Assembly: GCF_019393635.1 (NCBI RefSeq)
Contig: NC_057861.1
Span: 543,254,211-543,318,210 of the forward strand
From: Dromiciops gliroides
Taxonomy: Eukaryota > Chordata > Mammalia > Microbiotheria > Microbiotheriidae
Reading direction: 5' to 3'
DNA: 64,000 nucleotides
Shown here: one piece after another, positions 1 through 33,654 of the stretch
Position numbering within the stretch: the first letter of the stretch is position 1
How the letters are laid out: each line of letters begins with the position of its first letter
The notes under the pieces: generated by a model
What the model was told of the DNA's origin: nothing
Database searches by the model: none
Seen by the model: the letters and a program-made list of their open reading frames with translations, nothing else
Translations under genes and position numbers: made by a program

Positions 1-10
1 ACTGCAGTAG

Positions 11-167
11 TTTTTTTTGAGTTGTGTGTGAGGCAATTGGGGTTAATGGTGACTTGCCCAGGGTCACACAGCTAGTAAGTGTCAAGGGTCTGAGGCCGGA
101 TTTGAACTCAGGTCCTCCTGAATCCAGGTCAGTGCTCTATCCACTGTACCACCTAGCCCGCCCCCAC
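11..167 (-). mobile_element. WSINE1-like SINE
   Basis: Reverse-strand copy: T-run, GAGGCAATTGGGGTTAA, the core GACTTGCCCAGGGTCACACA and the head complement CCACCTAGC. It has several small indels against the other copies. A short (GT)n sits between the T-run and the body. Confidence 0.85.
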
Positions 168-1080
168 AGTATTTTTTTTTAAGAAGGCAATAGGTTCATT
201 ATTTTTTATTAAATATTTAGAACTCTAGATCCTTTATTGCAAGAGGTCAAATGGTTCATTTACACTACAAAATTGTATGTACTGAGGCACAGTAGTAGCA
301 ACTTTACCAAAATATCACTCGGCTATATTGTCATTAATCCTTCTGAGCACAGTATAACAGGCTTCCAGTCTTCATTTTTTATTAATTAGTAGATTACTAT
401 CAAGCACCTGCCCAAAATTTGGTTGTGAATAGTTCCCCTGCCATTTTGTTGTCATTCCTGATGTATAGGTGGCTTTTTTTTTTTTTTTTTTTGGCCTTGC
501 TAGTTCTACATACTGATATAACTGGTGCATCTAATGTTGGAAAGTCTTAAGGGGAATACCCTACTCAACTTTCATCAAGAAAAATAATCCTTGTGCTTAG
601 TGAATTTTGTTGTCCATAGTTGTTCACTGGGATTAGTCCCAAAGAACAAATCAAATAGTTTACATTTGAAAGCCATCGGATTCTGAAGGAAGGCTTAATT
701 GTTTAAAAAATCCCAAGGGTCTTAATGAAAATGAGCATATTGAATTATTTTTAACACTTGCAATATTCATATATTTTTGTATACATACTGTACACACGTG
801 TGTGTATATATATGTATATATACTGTGCTGGTTGAGGCCAAAGGTAAATGCTACCTACGATATTAACTTTGAGGGAGTGGGGCAAAGGTAATCAATCACC
901 AGATAGAACTACATAATAAACATGTGTATGTGTTAAGAGCCCCTCATCAAATTTTTCTACATTTTTATAAGTTCAAACACAATAGCAGAAGGCATTGGTA
1001 CTGAATGTGAAAGCAAACCTTATGTACTCAAGTACCAGTTAAACTTCAGACTCTCAGACACTAATTCATGTTAGGAATGA
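168..1080. other. RAC1 intron 1, nothing recognised
   Basis: AT-rich intronic sequence with T-runs at 473-492 and a short alternating TA/TG tract near 785-825. No exon or repeat family recognised. Confidence 0.5.
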
Positions 1081-1234
1081 AGGAGGGGGCAGCTAGGTGG
1101 TGCAGTGGTTAAAGCACTGGCCTTGGATTCAGGAGGACCTGAGTTCAAATCTGGCCTCAGCCACTTGACACTTAACTAGCTGTGTGACACTGGGCAAGTC
1201 ATTAACCCCCATAGCCCCGCAAAAAATTTTAAAA
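1081..1234 (+). mobile_element. WSINE1-like SINE
   Basis: Forward copy from the GGGGGCAGCTAGGTGG head to an A-rich tail. AGGAATGA before it recurs after the tail as a target-site duplication. It has the GACACTT core with the CCCCCAT-type 3' end (older subtype). Confidence 0.85.
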
Positions 1235-2908
1235 AGGAATGAAAGGAAAATTCTCCCCATTTTGAATATGCAGTATTTTTTGAGAAAAGGCCTTTGGTTT
1301 TTTGTATATCTTGAATGTGAAACCCTTGTGAAATTTGAAATAAAAAGAAATATGATATAGTTGTTTGCTTACTCATCCTAGAGGCATTAATTTTGTTTGT
1401 GTTTTAGTTTTATGTAATCAGAATTATCCATTTTATCTTCTGTAATGTTTCTATCCCTCCATTTGGTTAAGAGAACATCTCCTTGGACAACATCAATTTC
1501 ACATTATTTTGTTTATTATTCTTTCTATATTAAAGTAGTCATTATGAATAGTGTTTTCATGGTTCTGCCTAGTTCACTTGCCTATTTCACTTGTCATCCA
1601 TGCTTCTCTGCATATACATCATTGTTTACAGAACAACATTCCGTTAAATTCATGTATCCCAATCTGTTTAACCTATTCCCATTTGGGTTGGCGTTCTCTT
1701 TGTTTTCAGTTCTTTGCTACTGCAGTGTTGCTGTAGTATCATTGACTCTTAAATATATGCTAGCAGTGGATTCTTTATTAAAGGAATTGGACATTTAATC
1801 ACTTTTCTTGAATGATTCCAAATTGTTTACAGAATAATTGGTCTAATTTTTTGTGTTTTAAAAATACATATTTTGAGCTAGTAGCAAACAGAAGAATGGA
1901 ACTTAATTCCAAGGCAGTCACTTTGACTTTGCCATATTAAATCATATCTCACTGGGTTAGAGCGACTGATTAAGCCGTTGAATAATAAAGGAAATGCCAA
2001 AGCAAATATTAATATTTCTAAAATGTCTATAGCCAGTACCAAATATGGCTCCCAGTTCTTTATGGAAAATGGCTGTTTTAGCCCAGGGCCAATGTTGGCA
2101 CTTCGCTACTCGAATTTATTTGTAGAGCATAATTTCATAAATATATGATATAAATTGGATGACTTGTTGCTTTATAAAACACTAGAGAGGTAGTAAAATC
2201 TTTTTAAGGAGCCAGATCATATAATAGCATGAAGAGATTCCTAATTTTGCAGAGGAGGAAACTGAACCCCATGGATGCCTAAGTTACTCTGGCAACTCAC
2301 ATAATAAGTACTTAATAAGTTTGTAGCCAGGTCTTCTTGACTAATGTCTACTTTACTGTACCATGGTGGTTTGATCAGATTATGTCAGAATCTTTTAATT
2401 TCTGTGGTAAGGGTAGAAGGATTGTGCTTCAGATAAAGACTCTAGAACGAAGAGCAGAAAGCCCCAAAGCAGTTTTCCCTGGAAAACCACTATATTTTAA
2501 GAGGACCTGTAGTTTATGCTTCTTTATAAAGGCAATGCTCACTTAATCAATCTAGGCCCTTACCTTTCAAAATAAGAAGATGGAAGGAGGGGAGCAATGG
2601 CAGTTTGCTTTTTTCCTTCTGTTTTTCTTGAACAAATCAGAAAGTGCTATAATGCTAGAAAGGGCTTGCTGACGTGGATAGCAAATTCTCCTAGAAGACG
2701 AGATCACTGGGGTTTATGATCCCCACTTTCTGGAATGGGAAAGAAGGAACCTGTTGGAAAACTACCAGGGGAAAACAAAAGCATTCTAGAGCAACTCAGC
2801 CCCTTTCCCAGCCCTGTCTCCCATTCACGGAAATGACCTAACACAGCGCTTCCACATAGTAGACAAGATGCTTATTGATTTATGACTGACTTTAAGACAT
2901 TTACTTTC
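1235..2908. other. RAC1 intron 1; faint MIR-like piece
   Basis: No exon. About 2205-2345 resembles a degraded MIR-type SINE (AGAGGAGGAAACTGA, then CAACTCACATAATAAGTA). An open frame at 1445-1798 has no recognisable protein and looks like chance in AT-rich DNA. Confidence 0.4.
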
Positions 2909-3065
2909 TTTCTTTCTTTTTTTTTTTTAACTGAGGTAATTGGGGTTAAGTGACTTGCCCAGGGTCACACAGCTAGTAAGTGTTAAGTGTCTGAGGCCAG
3001 ATTTGAACTCAGGTACTCCTGATTCCAGGGCCGGTGCTCTATCCACTGCGCCACCTAGCTGCCCC
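2909..3065 (-). mobile_element. WSINE1-like SINE with perfect TSD
   Basis: Reverse-strand full copy flanked by a 16-bp perfect duplication TAAGACATTTACTTTC at 2893-2908 and 3066-3081. Its tail complement includes (TTTC)n and T-runs. Confidence 0.93.
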
Positions 3066-3275
3066 TAAGACATTTACTTTCAAAGAGCTAGTGTGAAGTG
3101 TTATAGCTGCAATCATTTTCTTCTGAAGCTTTTTCTTATGTCTTCAGCTACTAAAGTACAATTTTAAATTTATTTTGGGTCAGTGGTTGTCTGAAGCACT
3201 GGTTCATAAACACTTGGTTACTTGACTCCCAGAGAATCCATGGTTGGTGTCTTTTAGTAGCGATATTTATAATGT

Positions 3276-3277
<2 letters not shown>

Positions 3278-3320
<43 letters not shown>
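3278..3320. repeat. (TG)n microsatellite
   Basis: About 20 TG units running into GCGCGCAC. Confidence 0.95.
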
Positions 3321-3536
3321 CATACTTATTATCAAGCAAATCTGGCATAAATTTCACAAGTAAAAATAAATGGGAGGGGGGGCTAAGTGATCTGTTATGA
3401 TCTTATTTAGTTCTGAATCCTAAAAATTAAGAGCTTCTTGGTTGTAGCTATAATATGACTTTGTTCCCTGTAATTTAAAATAAAGTGAAGAACATCTCAG
3501 CAGAACTTCTCTTAATGAATGATTGCTTAGGGGTTG

Positions 3537-3702
3537 TTTTTTTTTTGTTTTTGGTGGTGGTGGGTTTTTTTGTTTTTACATGGGGCAATGAGGATTAAGT
3601 GACTTGCCCAGGGTCACACAGCTTGACACAGACACAGTGTCAAGTGTCTGAGGCCAGATTCGAACTCGGGTCCTCCTGACTCCAGGGCCGGTGCTACCTA
3701 GG
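3537..3702 (-). mobile_element. WSINE1-like SINE, rearranged
   Basis: Reverse-strand copy with an internal irregularity (GACACAGACACAGTG between the two core halves) and a missing head after GGCCGGTGCT. Belongs to the CTTGACAC/CCTCATTG subtype. Confidence 0.8.
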
Positions 3703-5043
3703 ATAGGTTTCTGGTGGGGGGATGTGTCTTGGGAAGGGCATTTGGGATGATGAATTGGGCAGGGTTAGGCAATAGAACTCAATTCTGGGTAAGGGACATA
3801 TAACAGTGAATTTGGGTGGGGTTGGGTATTATAAAAGGACTCAATGAAATTTTAAGAAAAACTAACAAAAAGTTTTTGACGCAAGCTATGTCTAATAATA
3901 ACTTTGCCATTTTAGTAAAACCTTGAGGATATGGGTGTTACCTTTAAACTGATGGTGTAATGTTTGACTCAGTTTTTTTGGACTGAGTTCCAATTTTTCA
4001 TTAAACAATAATCTTAAGTGGAAACAAAAGTTGGCAGGATCCCATTGGTCTATAAGAAAACTATTTCTTGCTTTCAAAAAGCTCTAACTTTATGATGACT
4101 TATTAATATGTGCTGCTAATTTTCATTCCTTTGGGTATAATTTAGGACATTATAGAAAATTATTCCATGATTAACTTTAATTGAAATTCAGTAACAAAAC
4201 AAAAACATTGCAGTTCCTAAATCCCTAACTAGAGAGTTCCTAGTGAAGTGGATCAAGAAGATTGACTTTTCAAATATTAATCATATCCTGGAAGATTACT
4301 GAATTTGTATCACGATCAGATTCGTAGAGGGTCTTATTAGTTTGTCCTATCAGGTTCGTGAGCATTACATTTCTCCATGAGGTGTGAGTTATAGATTTTT
4401 GGTATAGTATTTGACAGTCCTATAACTTTCCCCCCCTCAAATGTGTGCTGCTTTTTTCCCCCCAAATGTGTGCTTTTTAAAATTCTTGTTTTTAATGTCA
4501 TTTACAGTCAAACTAATTTCATTGAGTAAAATATAACTTTTCTTTCCATGGTAATTCCTACTTACCAAACCACAGTCCCCTTTACCTCAAAGTAGAAACA
4601 CTCCCCTTTAACAAATATGTATACTCATGCAAAACATAGTGACATAATGGCTATGTCTGAGAATAAATGGTTAATTCTATATGTCTAGTGCAGATATTGA
4701 TAAATTTCAATATAATTTACCTTTGCAGCTCTATTTTATATATTTAAAAAAATTTATCTGAGAAGGGTTCATCAAACTGCTTAGATGTAGGGCCCATCCA
4801 TTTACAATGCCAGAAGTATGTTGGTTTCTTTTTACAGTTGTAATGTTCCTATTCCTTTTATAAAGTTATCTTTCTTGGCTTCTTTTGAGTATAGTAACAC
4901 TTTTCAAAGCTTGTTTTTTCAATAACCAATTGCTAAGCATCCATTTAAAAGTAATATACTAAGTCTAAAATATGAGAAAATCTGATAATTGTGTAACAAA
5001 TTCCAGTTTTTTCTCCCTGAAATTTGGGATTGAATTATGTATG
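3703..5043. other. RAC1 intron 1, nothing recognised
   Basis: AT-rich intron; no exon, no clear repeat family. A G-rich stretch lies at 3705-3830 just after the SINE. Confidence 0.45.
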
Positions 5044-5063
5044 TGTGTGCATACTTTTAAAAA

Positions 5064-5204
5064 AAAATTTTATTTTTGTGGGGCAGTGGGGGTTAAGTGA
5101 CTTGCCCAGGGTCACACAGCTAGTAAGTGTCAAGTGTCTGAGATCAGATTTGAACTTGGGTACTCCTGAATCCAGGGCCAGTGCTTTATCCACTGTGCCA
5201 CCTA
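5064..5204 (-). mobile_element. WSINE1-like SINE with 20-bp TSD
   Basis: Reverse-strand copy with a perfect 20-bp duplication, TGTGTGCATACTTTTAAAAA, at 5044-5063 and 5205-5224. It lies about 165 bp upstream of RAC1 exon 2. Confidence 0.92.
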
Positions 5205-5334
5205 TGTGTGCATACTTTTAAAAACTCTATCTAACCCTAAGTGGTAGAAATTGATTTTCATTTTTCTTTGTATCTTTATGTATGATGTTACTTGGTAAGA
5301 ATTAGTGATAAAAGGTAATTTACACTCTTCATAG

Positions 5335-26973
<21,639 letters not shown>

Positions 26974-27657
26974 ATGTTACAGCCCTGCCCTATTCCCCTT
27001 TGAACCTTTGTAAGCTTTGCTTAAACAGTGGAGCATTCACTCAATGCCAAGTTTTTGTTATAAATTAGTTTCTTTCCATAAAACCTTCTGAACCAATCAA
27101 TAATTTCATCATTTTGTTTAAAGTGTTAGAGAATGATTTTTTTCACATTCTATTACAACTAAGTCCTAAAAAAGACAGACCTACTTAAAGCCTTATTTTT
27201 CAGAAGCCCTGTTCTTGCTCAGATTAAGTGTTGCCAAAATATCCACTGAACTAATTGCATTGTTGTGCTATGAACACTAAGCACTAAACTGTTTTAAAGA
27301 CCTTTGTGTCTTTAAGAAGACTGTTTAATTTCTGATAGTAGGAAATGCAAAACACTTTCTAACTCATTTTTCAGATATGTAAAACAGTACAGTATACTTA
27401 GCAAAAATGTTTAATGCATTGATGATAATTTATCAACCCATGTTCATTATATAACATTGTACTGTATATCAGAATGGAACGTGTATAACCAAACTATAGT
27501 CTTTGGATCCATCTTTTGCTTTCACAGTAAAGATTCTTTCAAGAATTAAGGTCTTGCTGTGATTTCAAACAGAATTCCCATGGGTTTTTGTTAATGGAGT
27601 TCTCTTTAACAGCAATGTTTTGGGTTGAATTATTTGAAATATTTGGTTTCACCAAGG

Positions 27658-27663
27658 AATAAA
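27658..27663 (+). promoter_or_regulatory. RAC1: RAC1 proximal poly(A) signal AATAAA
   Basis: Canonical hexamer 685 bp after the stop; candidate for the short RAC1 mRNA. Confidence 0.6.
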
Positions 27664-28509
27664 GTCAGTATTTTACATACTCTGGAACCTAGGTTTAATT
27701 TACACTACATTGTAATACTGAAGAGTGGAAAACTGAAATTTTTGTCACGGGTAAAAAGTTTAAAAAGCAGAGCAGTTAACATCTGTCAAATGCAGTAGAT
27801 AAGAAAGGTTGATGTTCTAGGTAAGTGTTTTGTTTCTAACCTTTTCCTTTTTCTTCTTTTTCCCTCCCCCCCAAGTAGGGCATTCATTTAATACAACTCT
27901 GAACTGGTCATTCCCACAGTTGTGAACTTAGTAAATGCTTTTTTCATCAAACCCTTTCTTACTGAGCAATATTACTCTACTTGTATTTTAAAATCTTTCT
28001 GATTATGTATTAGAACTTTGCATTTTTGTAGTTTAGAAAAAAGCGCATTCTTTTCATGTTACCTTTGTTCAAACTACATGTGCTTTCTTTAGTCCTTCTA
28101 GTTAACTAGATGTAAAAATCATGTGATGCAGCTTTAAAAAAACTTTTTTTAAAATATACTTTAGCTATTAAAATATGAACCTTCTTAAACATCACTGTAT
28201 TGCCAGGTTCCCAACACTGTACACTACTAATGTGGCCCTGTTCTTGACCTCACTTATATGTACACATGCTCCTATTGCTTTTCCTAGTAACGTGACCTCG
28301 GGCCGTGAGGTTGTCAGCTTAGTGCTAATGCTAACAAAGTTCTTTACATCCTAAAACAAACACTGGCAAGAATACACAATATTGAACTACAACCTTTACA
28401 ACCACTAGAAACAAAATTTTGAAGATGCAAAAGTATTGCAAAATTGTGGAGTGTTTTTACATTGATCTTTTGCTAATGCAATTAGCAGTATGTTTTGCAT
28501 GTATGACTT

Positions 28510-28578
28510 AATAAATCCTTGAATCACGTACTGGTAATGCTTGCATTTTTGAGAATTTTGTGAATGGTCTCTAATAAA
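28510..28578 (+). promoter_or_regulatory. RAC1: RAC1 distal poly(A) signals (two AATAAA)
   Basis: AATAAA at 28510-28515 and again at 28573-28578, with T/G-rich sequence after the second. Candidates for the long mRNA end. Confidence 0.6.
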
Positions 28579-28595
28579 TGTTCTTATTTGCCATT

Positions 28596-31500
28596 CTTTT
28601 GATAAACTGTGTTTTGGGGTTAAGATTTCTGGAAATGTTATCACCAGTTTTCTGTTGCTTAAGTACTATCAATATAAAATATCTACAATGTGGTCACATG
28701 CATTTTCTCACTTAACCAATTCATGAAGTAAATGTAATTGAAATTTTAAACCCCTAAACTTAACACCTGGAAAAAAGCTCAAGTCACTTGACCTTTCAAG
28801 TTCAAAGCCCAAGTTATTAACATTCAAATCCAGTATATCCTTTAGTATTAACTATTTTGCAAAGAAGCCAGTCCTTAGTACAGATTTTAGTACAGGGTCT
28901 AGATAAAAGCTAAAATGATTTTATTTTTTTTAAAACCCTGTTTTTCAGAAACGTTGACAAAATGCACATCAATTCTGCAGTCGCATTTTTCTTATGCTGA
29001 AGCTTAAGACTGGGCTAATAGCAGTAAGGGAAAATAGGGTTTGGGAGGTTGTGTTGTGCTTTTGTTTAAAAAGTGTTTTCCCAAGTATTTACATTCCCTG
29101 CACATACACATCCAACAACCAGTCTTAGAATCCTTACCACAAAAAAACTTGTGTGCTTTAAAGGCAGAAGCCCTTCCAGAAAGCAACTGTCTGAGAATTT
29201 TAATTACAGTCAAGGTAGGTATAAAAGAAGTGTCTAAAGACTAAGTCCAAGTTTCAAACATTTTTTATAAAATCTTAAGTTTGGATGTACAAGGGACCTC
29301 TAAACCCTCATTTTACAGATGAGGAAATGGAAGCCTAAAAGCTAGTCAACAAGTGACATAGAGAACACATTGCGACTCTTTCCCACTGCCCACAACTGGA
29401 AAATCTTAAAAAACGAGAAACTAGTGACTTGGTTTTTTCTGGCCCTTTTGTCCCCCATAGTTACTCTGAAACAGAAAAGGTTTCATTCTGATGCTGGGGA
29501 AATTAAAGTAATAGTGCCACCATGGCCCACTACAAAAAGTTATATTTTAATACTCTGCTCCTACAACAATAATGAACCTGTTGGCTATGTATAAGAATGC
29601 ATACTTCATTCTGCAGCTGTATGCCACCTCTTGCATATGGAAGCACAGATTTCACTGTCAGTCCTCTTGTCATAATTAGCATTAGAGTCTTGCTTGCTCT
29701 CCTGGTTCTACTTGTTTCATTCTGCATCAGTCCATACAAGCTTCTCATGTTTCTCAGAATTATTTCTTATAGATCCATTTAATATTTCCATTATATTCAC
29801 ATACTTTAATTATTTCAACCCATTGCCCAGGGAGTATCAACTTTCCTTCCAATAGAGTACTATTCTAAATATTTTTGTTTAAATGGGACCTATTTCTGAC
29901 CCTTCTTGGCACATAGGCCATGTCGAATTGGACCAGCTCTTGCCCCGCTTCTCACAGCCACTCTTGTGGCCTACAGCATAAAGATTTAGGCCAAAATAAA
30001 ACTAGCTAAATTGATCTTTGTTCTAAGTACAATCAGAATTGTAAAAGGGATGTGGCTGATTTGCATATTAGTTAACATGAAGACAAAACACTGACTGGCA
30101 GAGTGATTTTACCATCACTGTCTTCTGCTGTGACAGGACTGGCAGTATGCCAGAGTGGAGAGAATGGTGGGCTTGATGTCAGTAAAGGTCTAGGTCAAAA
30201 TTCTGGTGTGTGACCCTAGACATGTCACAGCCTCGAGTTTCTCAGAAAACAAAACATAAAAATATTTATAAGGGTATTGTCAGGAATATACTTTGTAAAC
30301 CATGAGGAGCTACATATAGAATGGACCTATTTTGTAATAACAAAACAATGGCTTGCATTTGATTACACAGAAAACCATTGATGTGGCACCATAGCTTATG
30401 TGACCCTTTCTCCAAAATATCCAACCCAGAAGCAGGCACATATCCCAGAAGAATATTCTTTGTACAATGAAAACTTCACATAATGTCTAGCACAACTCAA
30501 AACTCCTGTGTTAGAATGAAACAGCTAGACAGTAATGAATTTTTCTTTAAGATCCAGGGAGTAGTTTAATCAGGAACTCAACAGATACTCGAATGCTCTC
30601 TACCACCCTCCCCCCAGCAAAGAAAAACTTTACACTAACAAAGGGTAAATTTGTTATGGAAGGGTCACATTTTTCCAGTATAACCTTTAGCTTCAGAGGA
30701 TTATTTCTAGCCTATCAACCAGCAGGGAAACTTTCATCACCAATACATATCTATCTTCTGCAACTTCTAGACTAGTCTTAAGAGAGCTGCCTGGAAAGAG
30801 GTTGTGATTTGACCACTAGTCAAATAAGATGACTAACTCAGGCATAATATCTATCCACTATGACCCCACAGCAAGGAGGGGTATAGTCCTCACTGTAGTA
30901 GGATCATATATAAAGTATTCAGTTCTGTGTGCCACATTTTAAGGAGGCACTGCTAAGCTGAGGATAAGGAAACTTAAAACCGTTTCTATTCCTCTTTGCA
31001 GATGAAGACAGCAGCAGAGAGGTTGTGACTTGTCCAAGGGATATCCAGATAGTTCAAAAACTAGCAAAACCAGGTCTAGAATCTAAGTAACCCCTGTATT
31101 TAAGTATCTAAAGAATCCCAGGGAGTTAAAACAGACCAATCAGTATTGGTATGGTAGTAGGACTCTAAGAATTAAAGGGGTCCAAAAATATAACAAGTTG
31201 CTTTATTAGGGAATCAACTTTCCATTACTAAAAGGCGTTCAGTCTGTAACCACTTGTCAACGAGGTAAAGAAAACTCGTCCATCAGGCAGAGCTGAACTA
31301 GACTACTAAGGTCCATTCTAACTCTATGAAGCAACAGGATTTCTATTTTTCACTAAGCTAAATAGTCATCCTTTCCCAACCACCAAGATTTTTTTGGGGG
31401 GGGGGGTGGCAAAAGAAGCAGGTTATATTATGTTTTGACACCAATCATTTCCCAACAAATAATGCCACCCATAGTCTTTTCCCACCAAAAAAGTTAAGCA

Positions 31501-31740
31501 AAAGCACCTTAGTGTTATTTTGGCTGATGGGCCATATATCACTTTTAATTTTTGTAGTTTTTACTATTTGGGTCCTTTAACTTATAATTTAGAACACGGA
31601 GAACAAGTGATCATTAGGCTTTTGCTAGGAAAACTATAAGAAGGCAGTCTATTTTACTATGGAATAGCTGTTAGGAAGTTTTTCTGGAACATTATTTTGC
31701 TTAGACAAGGAACAATGGGTAGAAACTGCAGAGAGAAATT
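28596..31740. other. RAC1-DAGLB intergenic, left part
   Basis: No gene. About 29280-29395 (CATTTTACAGATGAGGAAAT) and 30970-31100 are reverse MIR-like pieces and 30150-30240 a forward one. The rest is unrecognised AT-rich DNA; a G-run lies at 31394-31407. Confidence 0.45.
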
Positions 31741-31744
31741 TAGG

Positions 31745-32870
31745 CTCTTTTTCTATGCTTATTAACCTCATCAGCTCCCAGAAGTTCAGTTATCATCGCT
31801 ATGCAGGTGATTCCTAGCCTTCATTGTTCCAGCTCCCCACATCAGGGACTACCTAATATGCATTTCAAAATGGCGATCATCTCAAACTCACTATGTCCAA
31901 AACTGAACCCATTACACTGCCGGCTCTGTAAAGCTAACTGCCCCATCCCACCTCAGCTATTTCAGTACAGGGAACCATCATCCTCCGCAGGATGTCAACT
32001 CCACTTTCACCCCACAAACCCAATCACTTGCCAGATGTCATTTTTACCTCCTCTGTTTCTCACACCTGTCCCCTTTTCTATTCACAGAGCCACCATCTTG
32101 GCTCAGGCCCTCATCACCTCTTTCCTTGACTATTCCAACAGCCTGAATGGTTTTACAAATCTCTCCCCATTGTAATCCATTCTTCACATAGCTGACCAAA
32201 TGATTTTCTTAATTGCAGGTCTGGCCTGGCAACCTCCCTACTCAAATTCTAGTAGCTCCCATGTCGATAAAATACGCATTCTTCTGTTGGCATTTAAAGC
32301 CCTTCATAACCTGGTCCCAACCTAGCTTCCCAACCTCATGACATGTTCCTGAAATGGATAGTTGGAACCACTGGGGTCAAACTTAAACAAAAGGGAGAAA
32401 GAGGAGAACCGAATCAAACCTAATAACCACATATTGACTTAGAAAGACACCTATTAACATTATCACTGTTCTACTGTGATTCTAACTTGGTCGTATTGAG
32501 ACTGCATGTGTGACACCTTTAATATTAGACATAATTACTTCACACACAACTCACCCATCTGCCTTTTCATGGTCTTTGTCCCATGCCTGAAATACTTGCC
32601 TTACATACTCACCTCTTGAAATCCTGTTTTAAGGCTCAGTTCAAGTACCACCTCCTACATGAAGAAGCTTTCCCTGCATGAAACTTCCAGTTATCTCTTC
32701 CTCCCAAAACTACCTCCAATTCACTTTGTATATATTCTGCATATATAAATAAAAGTTGTCTCCCTCAATAGAATGTAAATTCCTTGAGGACATGAATTCT
32801 TTCATTTTTGTCTTTTCATGTGCCTGGCACATAGGTAATACAACGTACTTGTTCATTTATATCAGGAAAA
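31745..32870 (+). mobile_element. L2/CR1-clade LINE relic
   Basis: Decayed reverse-transcriptase C-terminal region (CTCAAACTCACTATGTCCAA, CTTGACTATTCCAACAGCCT) followed by a 3' end with TTCAAGTACCACCTCCTACA and GTGCCTGGCACATAGGTAAT. Broken in several places and split by a DNA element at 32369-32520. Confidence 0.7.
32369..32520. mobile_element. non-autonomous hAT-like element in L2
   Basis: Left end CACTGGGGTCAAACTTAAAC and right end complement AAAGGTGTCACACATGC. Interior AACCACATATTGACTTAGAA as in the related copies at 12881 and 14701. Confidence 0.55.
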
Positions 32871-33087
32871 ACAATTTGATCTATCCCATGTTTCACAAGG
32901 CAACTGACTTCGAGCACAGATGACCACTTAGATGGAGATGTAGTAAGGATTCCTTTTTGGGAATGAGTTGTACTAGATGGCCACTAAGCACCCTTCCAAT
33001 ACTAAAACTGTGTGGATGCCCTTAAGGTGATCCTAGTACCCATACAATAGACCCAGTGTTAAAACAACCACCTTTAAAAATAATAGT

Positions 33088-33511
33088 TATATGCATGAAC
33101 TGATGATGAGTGAGATAAGCAGAACCAGGAGAACACTGTATCATCAACATTATGTGTTGATCAACTGTGATAGACTAGATTCTTCTCACCAATCCAACAG
33201 TACAAGAAAGTTCCAAAGGACTCATGATGGAAAAGGCTCTCCAAATACAGAAAAAAAACAACTGTGGAATATGGACGCTGATTGGACCATACTATTTCTT
33301 TTGTTTTTGGTGCTGTTGTTTTTCCTTTTTGAGGTTTTTCTTTTTGCTCCGATTCTTCTCGTGTAACATGATGTTATATGTGTATGTGTGTGTGTGTATA
33401 AAAACCTATATCAGATTGGCTGCCGTCTGGGAGGGAGAAAAATTTGAAATTTGAAATCTTATCTAAACAAATGTTGAAAACTAAAATAAATAAATTAATT
33501 TAAAAAATAAT
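33088..33511 (+). mobile_element. L1 3' end, 5'-truncated
   Basis: GCAGAACCAGGAGAACACTG, ACTCATGATGGAAAAGGCTC, CTATATCAGATTGGCTGCCG, GGGAGGGAGAAAAATTTGAA and an A-rich tail. Contains a (GT)n at 33375-33398. Confidence 0.82.
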
Positions 33512-33654
33512 ACAGTCATAAAGAGCAAAACTTTTACTTCAGGATCAAGCAGCAAAAGGTAGGATAAGGATGATAAACTGCAATAAGAAACACTGTCCTT
33601 CTGGAACACTCTAGAGCCTCTGCCCCATTTCTAGTCTGCTTTTGAAGATATTAT

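Larger units (their letters stand above)
26974..28595 (+). other. RAC1: RAC1 3'UTR
   Basis: AT-rich sequence following the stop, with an early block GAACCTTTGTAAGCTTTGCT resembling human RAC1. Human RAC1 makes short and long mRNAs by alternative polyadenylation. The signals below would give 3'UTRs of about 0.7 kb and 1.6 kb. No repeats interrupt it. The distal end is inferred. Confidence 0.75.

Noticed and set aside
1445-1798. 117-codon frame with hydrophobic segments
   Set aside because: AT-rich intronic DNA; no conserved motif and no splice context; T-rich codons give spurious hydrophobicity.
3278-3320. Tandem repeats as possible CRISPR-like array
   Set aside because: Only microsatellites (TG, CA, AT) are present; no spacer-repeat structure, and this is animal DNA.
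31801-32175. 124-codon frame between RAC1 and DAGLB
   Set aside because: Lies in the L2-type LINE relic and has no homologue I know outside it.
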